From Marinitoga litoralis (GTDB lineage: Bacteria > Thermotogota > Thermotogae > Petrotogales > Petrotogaceae), in assembly GCF_016908145.1 (NCBI RefSeq), contig NZ_JAFBDI010000002.1, forward strand, positions 1-64,000: DNA of 64,000 nt, written 5' to 3'. This document shows, piece by piece, positions 35,728 through 44,958 of the stretch (the stretch's first letter is position 1; each line of letters begins with the position of its first letter). Both the position numbers and the translations under genes were made by a program. Under the pieces are notes generated by a model. The model made no database searches, was not told the origin of the DNA, and saw only the letters and a list, made by a program, of their open reading frames with translations.

Positions 35728-37602
35728 GTGATAAATTTTGAAGATGACTTGAAATATGATGTAATTGTTGTTGGTGCAGGTCACGCTGGGATAGAAGCTG
35801 CATATGCATCTGCAAGAATGGGTATGAAAACGTTATTACTAACAATTAATTTAGATAATGTAGGTTGGGCTCCTTGTAATCCGGCTGTTGGAGGGCCTGC
35901 AAAAGGTATTGTTACTAGGGAAATAGATGCTTTAGGTGGGTTACAAGCTAAAGTAACAGATAAGAGTATGATAAACATTAGAATGTTGAACACTAAAAAA
36001 GGTCCTGCTGTAAGAGCTTTAAGAGCTCAAATTGATAAATACGAATATTCTCAAAATATGAAAGAATTTTTACATTCAACACCTAACTTATTATTAAGAT
36101 ACGGACTTGTAAAAGAATTAATTGTTGAAAATAAAAAAGTTAAAGGTGTTATTACAGAGTTAGGTGTAAAATATGAGGCAAAGGCTGTAATATTAACTAC
36201 GGGAACATTCTTACGCGGAAAAATTTTTGTAGGTAGAAGCGTATTTGAATCTGGAAGAATGGGAGATTTCCCAGCTAAAGGTTTAAGTAAATCTTTAATA
36301 GATAACGGCATTAAATTAGGAAGATTTAAAACCGGAACACCTGCTAGAATATTAAAAGATAGTATCGATTTCTCTAAAATGGAAAGACAAGATACAGCCG
36401 ATGAACCTTTAGCATTTTCTTATTCTTCAGAACCTAAGGTTTTAGATAAAGATTACCCATGTTGGCTTACAAGAACAACTGAAGAAACACATAATATTAT
36501 TAAAAAGTATTTAATGTTTTCCCCATTATATGGCGATGTAAAGTTAATAGAAAGTGTTGGTCCGAGATATTGTCCTTCAATAGAGGATAAAGTTGTTAAA
36601 TTCAACAAAGAATCTCACCAGCTATTTGTTGAACCAGAAGGTAGAAAAACAAAAGAATACTATATTAATGGTTTAAGTACTAGTTTACCCTACGAAGCTC
36701 AAATACAAATGGTAAGAAGTGTGCCTGGATTAGAAAATGCTATTATTGTAAGGCCTGCTTATGCTGTTGAGTATGATTTTGCATATCCAGATCAATTACA
36801 ACATTCATTAGAATCCAAAATAATTGAAGGTTTATTTTTTGCGGGGCAAATAAATGGTACCAGCGGATATGAAGAAGCAGCAGGACAAGGTTTAATTGCA
36901 GGTATAAATGCTGCATTAAAAATACGTGGAGAAGATCCATTTATTTTATCTAGATCAGAATCATATATTGGAGTACTAATAGATGATTTAATAATCAAAG
37001 GCACAAATGAACCATATAGATTATTAACCTCTAGAGCAGAATTTAGACTTTTATTAAGACATGATAATGCTCATTTAAGGTTAGCAAAATATGGTTATAA
37101 ATATGGATTAATATCTAAAGATTTTTATGAAAAAGTAATAAAATTAGATAAAGAAATAGATGAGCAAATCGAAAGATTGAAAAATATAAAAGTAAAGCCA
37201 AATAATAAAATTAATGATATACTAATTAAAAAAGGTTCTACCCCAATAAAAGCCGGTATGAGTTTATATGAAATATTAAAAAGACCTCAAATTTTATATA
37301 ATGATATTATAGAATTTGATCAAGCGCCAATTAAAGATTCCGAATTATTGGAACAAGTAGAAATTGAAATTAAATATGGTGGTTACATAAAAAGAATGAT
37401 GGAAGATGTTGAAAGAATGAAAAATTTAGAAAAAGAAAAAATACCTGAAAATATTGATTATTCAAAAGTTCCAAACTTAGCATTTGAAGCTGTTGAAAAA
37501 CTAAGTAAAGTAAAACCAAAATCTGTTGGGCAAGCTATGCGAATACCTGGTATTACACCTGCTGATATAATGAATTTAACAATGTATTTAAAGAGCAAGT
37601 AA
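35728..37602 (+). CDS. mnmG: tRNA uridine 5-carboxymethylaminomethyl modification enzyme MnmG (GidA)
   Basis: A 624-residue FAD protein that with MnmE modifies U34 of several tRNAs. The FAD dinucleotide fold is VIVVGAGHAGIEAA near residue 13, followed by CNPAVGGPAKG, GTFLRGKIF and GQINGTSGYEEAAGQG, and a C-terminal tRNA-binding domain ending in RIPGITPADI. The start is GTG 35728 with GGAGGG upstream; TATAAT at 35685-35690 may be its -10. Length is normal. A 13-bp terminator follows. Confidence 0.96.
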   Translation: MINFEDDLKYDVIVVGAGHAGIEAAYASARMGMKTLLLTINLDNVGWAPCNPAVGGPAKGIVTREIDALGGLQAKVTDKSMINIRMLNTKKGPAVRALRAQIDKYEYSQNMKEFLHSTPNLLLRYGLVKELIVENKKVKGVITELGVKYEAKAVILTTGTFLRGKIFVGRSVFESGRMGDFPAKGLSKSLIDNGIKLGRFKTGTPARILKDSIDFSKMERQDTADEPLAFSYSSEPKVLDKDYPCWLTRTTEETHNIIKKYLMFSPLYGDVKLIESVGPRYCPSIEDKVVKFNKESHQLFVEPEGRKTKEYYINGLSTSLPYEAQIQMVRSVPGLENAIIVRPAYAVEYDFAYPDQLQHSLESKIIEGLFFAGQINGTSGYEEAAGQGLIAGINAALKIRGEDPFILSRSESYIGVLIDDLIIKGTNEPYRLLTSRAEFRLLLRHDNAHLRLAKYGYKYGLISKDFYEKVIKLDKEIDEQIERLKNIKVKPNNKINDILIKKGSTPIKAGMSLYEILKRPQILYNDIIEFDQAPIKDSELLEQVEIEIKYGGYIKRMMEDVERMKNLEKEKIPENIDYSKVPNLAFEAVEKLSKVKPKSVGQAMRIPGITPADIMNLTMYLKSK

Positions 37603-37607
37603 AAATA

Positions 37608-37636
37608 GAAAACTCTGGAAAAATTCCAGAGTTTTC
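37608..37636 (+). terminator. Terminator after mnmG
   Basis: GAAAACTCTGGAA and TTCCAGAGTTTTC form a 13-bp stem with a three-base loop, followed by TTATTG, and lie six bases beyond the stop. Confidence 0.85.
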
Positions 37637-37660
37637 TTATTGTTATATTAAACTTATTTT

Positions 37661-37936
37661 TTAATAAATATATTTTAATCTATAATATCCTTCATTACCA
37701 ACAACATAAAGTGTGTCTTCTTTATCTAATTTGTATGGATTTTCATTTACTTTTACTTCTACACCAATTTTTTCACTAATTTCACTTGCTCTTTTTTCAC
37801 ATCTTACATGACTTTCAAATCCGTCTTTTATTCCATGTTTTAATTCTTCTAATGTAATTTTTTCTACTCTTAATTCTTCTACAGGTTTTATTAATATTAA
37901 ATCTAAATCAACCCTATCTGCTATGTATTTAGCCAT
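37661..37936 (-). CDS. Small DUF1874-like protein (relative of viral/cellular ring nucleases)
   Basis: A 91-residue protein. Its second half (KITLEELK, then DGF followed by GVEVKVN and KLDKEDTLYVV) follows the pattern of the DUF1874/STIV-B116 family, which includes AcrIII-1 and Crn2 enzymes that degrade cyclic tetra-adenylate from type III CRISPR. In those enzymes a Gly-His-Asp/Glu-Ser motif holds the active His. Here the matching place reads VRCEKR, with Cys instead of His, so the same catalysis is unlikely. The start has GGGAGGG. It is convergent to mnmG, and no CRISPR locus is in the window. Family assignment is from memory of motifs. Confidence 0.5.
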   Translation of the reverse strand: MAKYIADRVDLDLILIKPVEELRVEKITLEELKHGIKDGFESHVRCEKRASEISEKIGVEVKVNENPYKLDKEDTLYVVGNEGYYRLKYIY

Positions 37937-37990
37937 AGTATCCCTCCCTGATTTGTAATTTTACAATTCTATTATACCATAGTTAAAACT

Positions 37991-38518
37991 TTAAATCAAA
38001 TTAGATAAATCGAATTCTAGCTGAATATCTAATGGTTCTCTGTCATAAATCTCTCTAATTATTTCTTTTGCAGGCACACATCCCATTTTTCTATAAAATG
38101 CTTGAGTTTCTATTGATGGATGAGCACCAATGTATAATTTTTTAGCACCTTTTTCTTTGGCTAATTTGGCCAACATTAAAAAAAGTTTTTTACCAATTCC
38201 TTTATTTCTATACTCTTTACTGACATGAAAAGAATCTAATTCTAAATATTCATTTTTTTCGCCTAAAAATTTATTAGGAATTTTTCCGAATCCAATTAGA
38301 TTATTATTTTCAAAAACCCCTACTACTATACCTCCATCTTTAACTGTATTTATTAAAGATAAAGCTCTATTTCTTTTGTCCTGTAATGTCCAATCATCAA
38401 TAAAATGATTTTCAATAATTTCATTATCTTTATACATAAATTTGGTTTCTTGAAATCTATTAAAATTATCAAGGATATTAATATCAATATCTTTTTCTTC
38501 AAGAACTTTAAATTCCAT
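37991..38518 (-). CDS. GNAT-family N-acetyltransferase
   Basis: A 175-residue acetyltransferase. The acetyl-CoA site is KEYRNKGIGKKLFLMLAKLA near residue 110, preceded by a beta strand (LELDSFHVS), and ends with AFYRKMGCVPA, as usual in GNAT proteins. The substrate is unknown. It follows psuG by 3 bases and its ribosome site overlaps the psuG end, so it belongs to the pseudouridine operon, though a role there is only suggested by position. Confidence 0.85.
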   Translation of the reverse strand: MEFKVLEEKDIDINILDNFNRFQETKFMYKDNEIIENHFIDDWTLQDKRNRALSLINTVKDGGIVVGVFENNNLIGFGKIPNKFLGEKNEYLELDSFHVSKEYRNKGIGKKLFLMLAKLAKEKGAKKLYIGAHPSIETQAFYRKMGCVPAKEIIREIYDREPLDIQLEFDLSNLI

Positions 38519-38521
38519 GTT

Positions 38522-39433
38522 TCACCCTAAATATTTAGAAATTTGTGCAGCTAGTTTAGCATTATTATATACTAATTGGATATTTGACTCCAAACTTTTT
38601 CCTTTTGTTATTTCTTTTATTTTAGCTAATAAAAATGGTGTGGTTTCTTTCCCTTTAATTCCTAATTTATCCGCTTCTTTTAATGCATTTTCAATAGCCA
38701 AATTAATTTCTTCATAATCCATTTGATATTCTTCTGGTATAGGGTTTGCAATAACTGCTCCACCTTTTAAATTTAAACCCCATTTAACTTTTAAAAATTC
38801 TGCAATTTCTTGTGGAGTATCTAATTTAAAATTCACCTTAAATCCACTCTTTCTAGTATAAAATGCTGGCAACTCATCAGTTCTATAACCTATCACAGGA
38901 ACTCCAAAAGTTTCTAAATATTCTAAAGTAAGACCTAAATCTAATATTGATTTAGCCCCAGCACATACTACAGCAACATTTGTATTAGCTAATTCTTGTA
39001 AATCAGCAGAAATATCAAATGTTTCTTGAGCGTTCCTATGAACTCCTCCTATTCCTCCTGTTGCAAAAACTTTTATTCCAGATAAAGCTGCAATTATCAT
39101 TGTTCCAGCAACAGTTGTAGCGCCATCTAATTTTTTTGATACAACGTATGGAATATCTCTTCTACTTACTTTAATAACATTAGTTCCTTTTTTACCTAAA
39201 TATTCTATTTCATCTTTTGATAAACCCGCTTTCAAGTTACCATTAATTATTGCAATAGTTGCAGGTATTGCACCATTATCTCTAATGATGTTTTCAACGT
39301 TTAAAGCAGTCTCTACATTTTGAGGATAAGGCATTCCATGTGATATTATAGTTGATTCTAAAGCTACAACAGGTTTATTATTGTTTAGAGCCTCTTTTAC
39401 CTCTTCAGATAATACCAAATATTCATTTAACAT
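38522..39433 (-). CDS. psuG: Pseudouridine-5'-phosphate glycosidase
   Basis: A 303-residue enzyme cleaving pseudouridine 5'-phosphate to uracil and ribose 5-phosphate. The family pattern is clear: VALESTIISHGMPYPQN at residues about 23-39, DGATTVAGTM, FATGGIGGVHR with the catalytic region, VCAGAKSILDLG and the TPFLLAKI close to the C-terminus. It overlaps the upstream kinase gene by 7 bases. With PsuK it forms the complete two-step pathway for salvaging pseudouridine. Confidence 0.95.
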   Translation of the reverse strand: MLNEYLVLSEEVKEALNNNKPVVALESTIISHGMPYPQNVETALNVENIIRDNGAIPATIAIINGNLKAGLSKDEIEYLGKKGTNVIKVSRRDIPYVVSKKLDGATTVAGTMIIAALSGIKVFATGGIGGVHRNAQETFDISADLQELANTNVAVVCAGAKSILDLGLTLEYLETFGVPVIGYRTDELPAFYTRKSGFKVNFKLDTPQEIAEFLKVKWGLNLKGGAVIANPIPEEYQMDYEEINLAIENALKEADKLGIKGKETTPFLLAKIKEITKGKSLESNIQLVYNNAKLAAQISKYLG

Positions 39434-40518
39434 ATTTTCATCTCCTTTATTATTTTATTTATGTTTTCAATATTTAAATCTTTAGAAATTGTTTCTTCTG
39501 ATTGTAGAGCAATTATTGAAGATGCTATAGCGAAAGAAGTCATTTTATTTAAATCAAAATCGTTCAAATATCCGTATGCTAAAGCAGCAATAAATGCATC
39601 ACCAGCTCCTGTTGCATTTTTTATCTCAATTTTAGGTGGTATTTTTATTATCATTTCATTTTCATTTGCACTGATAACTCCTTTTCCTCCCATTGTCAGA
39701 AATACCTGTTTAACTCCTTTTGATAATAACTTTTCACATGCTTTTTTTGCATCATTTTCATTATTTATTTTAATATCAGTTAAAATTTCTGCTTCAAGTA
39801 AATTTGGTTTTATTGTGTGAAATTTACCTATAATATCTTTTATTTTATGAGTTTTTGAAGCTGAAACAGGGTCTACAAATACTGGAATGTCATAATAATC
39901 TAAAATGTATTTAATACTTTCTTTTGGAATATTTGTATCTAAAATAATTAAACTACTATTTTTTATAATATTACTTTTAGTATTTAAAAAATCTGCTGTA
40001 ATTTCATCACATATATCCATATGAGAAATAGCTATTTCCATATCTCTATTTTCATTTAGTATAGCTAAATATGTAGATGTTGGATTTATTGTAGAAAATA
40101 ACGAATTACTTATATCTATTCCAAGATTTTTAGAATGATTGATTATTTTTTGACCATATATATCATTCCCTAATGCTGTTATTAATTTTACATGAATATC
40201 CAATCTAGAAACATTTTCTGCAATATTTCTGCCAACACCACCAAGAGATAAATTTACATATCCTGGATTAGAATCCCTATGCAATATTTTATTTTTAGGA
40301 TATCCCGTAATGTCTATATTTGATCCACCTATAACTACTACATATTTATTTTCATTAACAATATATCCTCTTCCTAAAATATACCCTTTTTTCATTAAAT
40401 TTGTAATGTGTATTGCTACAGATGATCTAGCAATTCTTAATTTTGAAGCAATTTCTTCTTGCGTAATAAACGGATTTAATTTAATTAGTTCTAAAATTTC
40501 TTTTTCCCTATTTGTCAT
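39427..40518 (-). CDS. psuK: PfkB-family pseudouridine kinase with N-terminal HTH
   Basis: A 363-residue two-domain protein. Residues 1-55 form a winged helix-turn-helix (ILELIKLNPFITQEEIASKL, then RSSVAIHITNLMKKGY), and the rest is a PfkB sugar kinase with GGSNIDITG, LGGVGRNIAEN and the catalytic ATGAGDAFIAALAYG. The psuG neighbour identifies it as pseudouridine kinase. The HTH suggests that it also regulates transcription. Directly upstream is a perfect promoter and two TAAAC-N4-GTTTA palindromes, a likely target of its own HTH. The start has AGGTGAT. Confidence 0.9.
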   Translation of the reverse strand: MTNREKEILELIKLNPFITQEEIASKLRIARSSVAIHITNLMKKGYILGRGYIVNENKYVVVIGGSNIDITGYPKNKILHRDSNPGYVNLSLGGVGRNIAENVSRLDIHVKLITALGNDIYGQKIINHSKNLGIDISNSLFSTINPTSTYLAILNENRDMEIAISHMDICDEITADFLNTKSNIIKNSSLIILDTNIPKESIKYILDYYDIPVFVDPVSASKTHKIKDIIGKFHTIKPNLLEAEILTDIKINNENDAKKACEKLLSKGVKQVFLTMGGKGVISANENEMIIKIPPKIEIKNATGAGDAFIAALAYGYLNDFDLNKMTSFAIASSIIALQSEETISKDLNIENINKIIKEMKIC

Positions 40519-40527
40519 AATATCACC

Positions 40528-40589
40528 TAAACATATGTTTAATTTATTAAACTCAAGTTTATTATACTTTTTTTTATTATTTCTGTCAA
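40528..40589 (-). promoter_or_regulatory. psuK promoter with twin palindromic operators
   Basis: Minus-strand TTGACA (40589-40584), 17 bases, TATAAT (40566-40561). Two copies of TAAAC-N4-GTTTA, at 40548-40561 and 40528-40541, are spaced 20 bp apart, about two helical turns, with the first touching the -10 and both within the early leader. Confidence 0.75.
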
Positions 40590-40664
40590 GTAGTTTGTAT
40601 AAAAAAATGATATAATAATATAATGATATAATATTAAAGACAATATATCAAAGGAGGAATTAAA

Positions 40665-42353
40665 TTGGAAATAATCGACCAGAAGGTTATATCAAAGAAA
40701 AAAGAAATTAATGATATTATTGATGATTTATCATATATATTAAAAGATATAAAAAGGGAAGAGAATATATTAGATATAAAACAACGTATTAATGAACCTT
40801 ACACATTTATGATTGTAGGGGAAGTTAATTCTGGAAAAAGTAGTTTTGTTAATGCGCTTTTAAAAAGTCCTGATTTAGCCAAAGTTTCACCACAAACTTG
40901 CACTGATAAAATAAATGTGATCGAATATTCTGATAAACCATATGAAAAAGATCTAATTGATAAATATACAAAATATATAGGTAGGCCATTTGAGATTTTA
41001 AAAAATATTAGAATTGTTGATACTCCTGGTACAAATAGTATGATAATAGAACACGAAAAAATAACTGAATCATTTATACCAAATGCAGACTTAATAATAT
41101 TTGTTTTTCCTGCAAATAATATTGAGGCAGGGACTGCATGGAGATTTTTTGAAAAAATTGTTCAAAAATATCAAAAAAATGTAATTATTGTACTTACAAT
41201 GAAAGATATCGCAAAAGAAGAACAAATAAAAACAAATTTTGAAAATGCTAAGATCAGAGCAAAAGATAAAGGAAAAGATGTTCCTGTATTTGTTGTATCT
41301 TCAGATATGGAAATGGCAGGGAAAGAAAATTCTGGTTTTGATGAAGTTAGAAAGTTTATAATTGAAACTGTTACTGGTATAAAAAAAGAATTTGGTAAAT
41401 TAGAATCACTTGCAAATCAAATAGTTGCATTATTAAATGATATAAGAGAAGATATATATAATAAGAAAAAGAACTTATTAGATCAAATAGAAATTATTGA
41501 AGATATTGAAAGAAATATAGATATTTCAAAGAAAAATTCTATAAACGAAATAGAATTATGGATCAAAATCATTTTAGAAAATTATAGAATTATTTCTAAA
41601 AGAGTTAAAAATAAGTTAGAAGATGAAATTACAGTATGGAAATTATTAAAAAGATCATTCTCAAAAAAAGAAAACATTAGAGCATTAGAAGAAGAAATAA
41701 AAAACATGTATATATCAGAATTATTAAATACTACAAAAGAGATTTCGTCAGAAAGATCTTCAAAGTTTATTGAAAATATTAAAGATATGCTAAATAAAAA
41801 TATCGATGAATTGAAAAAATTGGAGAAAACTATTGATCTAAAAAATATCTTTTATGATTTTGGGGAACAAAGAAAAAAAATGATTGAAAATACAATTTCT
41901 AAAATAGACGAATATATAAAAAATGAAAAATTTATAAATTTAGTAAAAGAAGAAAAATTAAAATCTGTAAATTCTGCTGTATTTAGTGGGACGGGATTAT
42001 CTGCATTGGGTATTATATTAATGATGTCTACACAAGTATCTGTTTTTGATATTACAGGTGGAATAATAACAGGCTTAGGATTAATGACAGGCACTGTTTT
42101 TGCTGCATTAAAGAAAAATACTATTATTAAGAAAATTGAAAAAAGTTTTGATGAGGGTGAAGAGATAATAAAAAATAACTTGGAATCTAATCTATATGGT
42201 GTAGTAGAATTAATATACAATGATATAAATACATTATTTTCTAATTATGAAGATAATGTATTAGCTGAAAAAGATAAATTAGAAAGTTTAAATGATACTA
42301 TTGAAAGATATATTAATAGATTAAAAGATTTTATTAGATCGTTGGGGGGATAG
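40665..42353 (+). CDS. Dynamin-family GTPase
   Basis: A 562-residue bacterial dynamin-like protein. The GTP-binding motifs are GEVNSGKSSF (near 52), the switch Thr in QTCTDK, DTPGTNS (near 122) and TMKD (near 178). Long helical segments follow, and near the C-terminus two hydrophobic stretches (LSALGIILMMST and GGIITGLGLMTGTVFAAL) form a membrane paddle, then another helix. Such proteins bend, repair or fuse membranes. The start is TTG after AAGGAGGA. The next gene begins 1 base after it, in a run of metabolic genes. The particular role is unknown. Confidence 0.85.
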   Translation: MEIIDQKVISKKKEINDIIDDLSYILKDIKREENILDIKQRINEPYTFMIVGEVNSGKSSFVNALLKSPDLAKVSPQTCTDKINVIEYSDKPYEKDLIDKYTKYIGRPFEILKNIRIVDTPGTNSMIIEHEKITESFIPNADLIIFVFPANNIEAGTAWRFFEKIVQKYQKNVIIVLTMKDIAKEEQIKTNFENAKIRAKDKGKDVPVFVVSSDMEMAGKENSGFDEVRKFIIETVTGIKKEFGKLESLANQIVALLNDIREDIYNKKKNLLDQIEIIEDIERNIDISKKNSINEIELWIKIILENYRIISKRVKNKLEDEITVWKLLKRSFSKKENIRALEEEIKNMYISELLNTTKEISSERSSKFIENIKDMLNKNIDELKKLEKTIDLKNIFYDFGEQRKKMIENTISKIDEYIKNEKFINLVKEEKLKSVNSAVFSGTGLSALGIILMMSTQVSVFDITGGIITGLGLMTGTVFAALKKNTIIKKIEKSFDEGEEIIKNNLESNLYGVVELIYNDINTLFSNYEDNVLAEKDKLESLNDTIERYINRLKDFIRSLGG

Positions 42354-42354
42354 T

Positions 42355-43278
42355 ATGATATTTACATTAACAATGAATCCTTGTCTAGACCGATATATAT
42401 ATGTTGATGAATTAATTCCAGATGATACAATTAGAGCTAAAAAAATAGTTGATTATCCAGCTGGAAAAGGTATAGATGTTTCAAGAGTTATTAAAGAATT
42501 AGGTGGTGTTTCTGTAGCAGTTTCTCTTTTAGGAGGGCATAACGGAAGAAGAATAGAGGAAATGCTTGATGAAGAAGGGGTAATATATTCTTCTATTAGA
42601 GTGTCTTTTGAAACACGTATGAATATAATATTAGAAGAAAAAACACAATATAGAATTAGTATGCCAGGTGAAAAAGTGAAAAGGGAAAAATTACAAAAAG
42701 TATTTGATGTATTAAATTCTTTAGTTAGGAAAGGAGATACAGTGATAATATCTGGAAGTCTACCTAAAGGCGTTGATCCAGATTATTATACAGGATTAAT
42801 TTTTTCTTTAAAACAATGGGGTGCAACAGTATTTTTTGATGCAGATGGAAATAATTTAAAAGCTGGACTTGAAGCTGAACCTTATTGTATAAAACCTAAT
42901 ACACATGAATTATCTAGATTATTAAATAAAGAAATTGATGAAAGAGATAAAATATCTATATCTAAATATGCAAAGGAAACATTGGAAAATTATAATTTAA
43001 GAGAGATTTTGGTTTCAATGGGGAAATATGGAAGTGTATATGTTAACTGGGATGAAGCATATTATGCTTATCCTATAAAATTAGAAGTAAAAAGTGCAGT
43101 AGGTGCTGGAGATTCTTTTTTAGCAGGATATGTTATGAAATATGAAGAAGATAAATTAGAAGCATTTAGATTAGCTAATGCAGCAGGTAATGCTGCAGTA
43201 TTAACTCCTGGTACGGAATTATGTAAAAAAGATGACGTTGAAAGATTGCTTCCGAAAATAAAAATAGAAAAATTATAG
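42355..43278 (+). CDS. 1-phosphofructokinase/PfkB-type hexose-phosphate kinase
   Basis: A 307-residue PfkB-family kinase of the 1-phosphofructokinase/tagatose-6-phosphate kinase group. It starts MIFTLTMNPCLDRYIYVDEL, the hallmark of the FruK/LacC subgroup, with YPAGKGIDVSRVI near 38, SGSLPKGVDPDYY near 131 and the catalytic VGAGDSFLAGY near 248. It phosphorylates a sugar phosphate with ATP. Whether fructose 1-phosphate or another compound cannot be decided without a neighbouring transporter. A GGGGGG site lies before the ATG, and the gene adjoins the dynamin gene. Confidence 0.88.
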   Translation: MIFTLTMNPCLDRYIYVDELIPDDTIRAKKIVDYPAGKGIDVSRVIKELGGVSVAVSLLGGHNGRRIEEMLDEEGVIYSSIRVSFETRMNIILEEKTQYRISMPGEKVKREKLQKVFDVLNSLVRKGDTVIISGSLPKGVDPDYYTGLIFSLKQWGATVFFDADGNNLKAGLEAEPYCIKPNTHELSRLLNKEIDERDKISISKYAKETLENYNLREILVSMGKYGSVYVNWDEAYYAYPIKLEVKSAVGAGDSFLAGYVMKYEEDKLEAFRLANAAGNAAVLTPGTELCKKDDVERLLPKIKIEKL

Positions 43279-43288
43279 GAGGGGTATT

Positions 43289-43765
43289 ATGGGATATTTA
43301 AAATACAAAATTGGAGATAATGTGGATTTTGAAATTGTAGAAACAAATGGTGAAATAATTAAAAGTAATGATTTAAAAGGAAAATGGATTGTATTATATT
43401 TTTATCCTAAAGATAATACACCTGGATGTACAACTGAAGCAAAAGATTTTACATCTTTGATAGATGAATTTCATAAGCTAAATGCTGAAGTAATAGGAAT
43501 TAGTCCCGATAACGTAGATAAACATAAAAAGTTTATTTCTAAATATGATTTAAAAGTTAAATTAGGTTCAGATGAAAATAAAGAATTATTAGAAAAATTT
43601 GGTGTATGGCAATTAAAAAAAATGTTTGGAAAAGAATACTATGGCGTTGCGAGAACAACTGTTTTAATTGATCCAGAAGGAAAAGTAGCACACGTTTGGG
43701 AAAAAGTTAAAGTTAAAGGTCATGCAGAAGAGGTTCTAAATAAAATAAAAGAATTACAAAAATAA
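43289..43765 (+). CDS. bcp: Peroxiredoxin, Bcp/AhpC-TSA type
   Basis: A 158-residue thiol peroxidase. The peroxidatic site is PKDNTPGCTTEAKDF, with the Cys near residue 48. In many Bcp proteins a second Cys sits five residues later, but here that place is Lys, so this looks like a form that uses an external reductant (a thioredoxin-like protein lies at 27.4 kb). The rest, such as ARTTVLIDPEGKV, is typical. The start has an AGGAGGGG site and follows the sugar kinase by 10 bases. Confidence 0.92.
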   Translation: MGYLKYKIGDNVDFEIVETNGEIIKSNDLKGKWIVLYFYPKDNTPGCTTEAKDFTSLIDEFHKLNAEVIGISPDNVDKHKKFISKYDLKVKLGSDENKELLEKFGVWQLKKMFGKEYYGVARTTVLIDPEGKVAHVWEKVKVKGHAEEVLNKIKELQK

Positions 43766-43777
43766 TGGAGGTAAATA

Positions 43778-44929
43778 ATGTCAAATATATGTGATGTTTT
43801 TGGTAAATGTGGTGGATGTACATATTTAAACATAAACTATGACGTTCAATTGAAAGAAAAAACAGATAATATACTTAAAATATTGGAAGATACATTAATA
43901 GAAATAAAAGATTACGAAGGAGTTATATCCTCACCTAATATTTATCATTATAGAAACAAAATGGAGTATTCTTTTGGAAATGAAATGAAAGATGGTCCGT
44001 TAACTATAGGATTAAGAGGAAGAGGAAAATTCTATGATGTATATTCTGCAAAAACTTGTAAAATAGCACCAAAAGATTTTGGGAAAATAATTGAATTTTC
44101 AGAAGATTTCTTTAAAGATTTGCCATTTAGAAATTACAGAAAACATACAGGTTATTTAAGGCATCTAGTTATGCGTAAGGGATTTAAAACAAATGAAATA
44201 TTATTAAATATATCAACTTCTTCAGAAGATTATCATTCGCATGTCGAAAAATGGGCAAATGAAGTTTTAAAATTAGAATTAGAAGGAAAAATAGTAAGTA
44301 TATATCATACAATAACAGATGCTAAATCTACAGTAGTTAAACCAGATGAATTAAAAAAGCTATATGGTAAAGATTATTTTGAAGAAGAAATATTGGGAAT
44401 TAAATTTAAAGTAGGACCATTTTCTTTTTTACAAACAAATACTTTAGGATCCGAAGTATTATATTCTAAAGTATTGGATTATATTGATGAAAATGCAAAA
44501 ACTGGATTTGATTTATATTGTGGTGCTGGTACTATAACATTATTAATGGCTAAAAAACTAGAAAAAGTAATTGGAGTTGAGATTGTAAAAGAGGCTGTCG
44601 AAGCTGCAAAAGAAAACGCTAAGGATAATAATGTAAATAATGTAGAATTTTATTTGGGTGACGCAAAAGACATTGTAAAACAATTAGATGAGAAATTAGA
44701 TACTATAGTTGTAGATCCTCCAAGAGCAGGATTGCATAAGAATGTTATAGATTTTATAATGGAAAATAAATTTGATAATGTAGTATATGTATCTTGTAAT
44801 CCAGAAAATTTTGCTAGAGATATGATTTATTTAAAAGATATGTATGAAATTGAAAAATTTGTTTTTGTTGATATGTTTCCACATACCAAACATCTTGAAT
44901 CTGTAGCGAAATTAAAACGAAAAATTTAA
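43778..44929 (+). CDS. rlmD: 23S rRNA m5U methyltransferase, RlmD/RumA type
   Basis: A 383-residue SAM-dependent RNA methyltransferase of the TrmA/RumA family. Cysteines near the N-terminus (CDVFGKCGGC, plus CKIAP later) can bind a [4Fe-4S] cluster. The methyltransferase domain has GFDLYCGAGTITLLMA near 247, VVDPPRAGLHK near 309 and the nucleophile in VYVSCNPENFARD near 331. The exact uridine cannot be told from sequence, so rlmD is the nearest name. It lacks the N-terminal TRAM domain of E. coli RlmD. A GGAGG lies before the start. Confidence 0.88.
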   Translation: MSNICDVFGKCGGCTYLNINYDVQLKEKTDNILKILEDTLIEIKDYEGVISSPNIYHYRNKMEYSFGNEMKDGPLTIGLRGRGKFYDVYSAKTCKIAPKDFGKIIEFSEDFFKDLPFRNYRKHTGYLRHLVMRKGFKTNEILLNISTSSEDYHSHVEKWANEVLKLELEGKIVSIYHTITDAKSTVVKPDELKKLYGKDYFEEEILGIKFKVGPFSFLQTNTLGSEVLYSKVLDYIDENAKTGFDLYCGAGTITLLMAKKLEKVIGVEIVKEAVEAAKENAKDNNVNNVEFYLGDAKDIVKQLDEKLDTIVVDPPRAGLHKNVIDFIMENKFDNVVYVSCNPENFARDMIYLKDMYEIEKFVFVDMFPHTKHLESVAKLKRKI

Positions 44930-44958
44930 AAAATTAACTACTAGAGATGGTGGGGATA

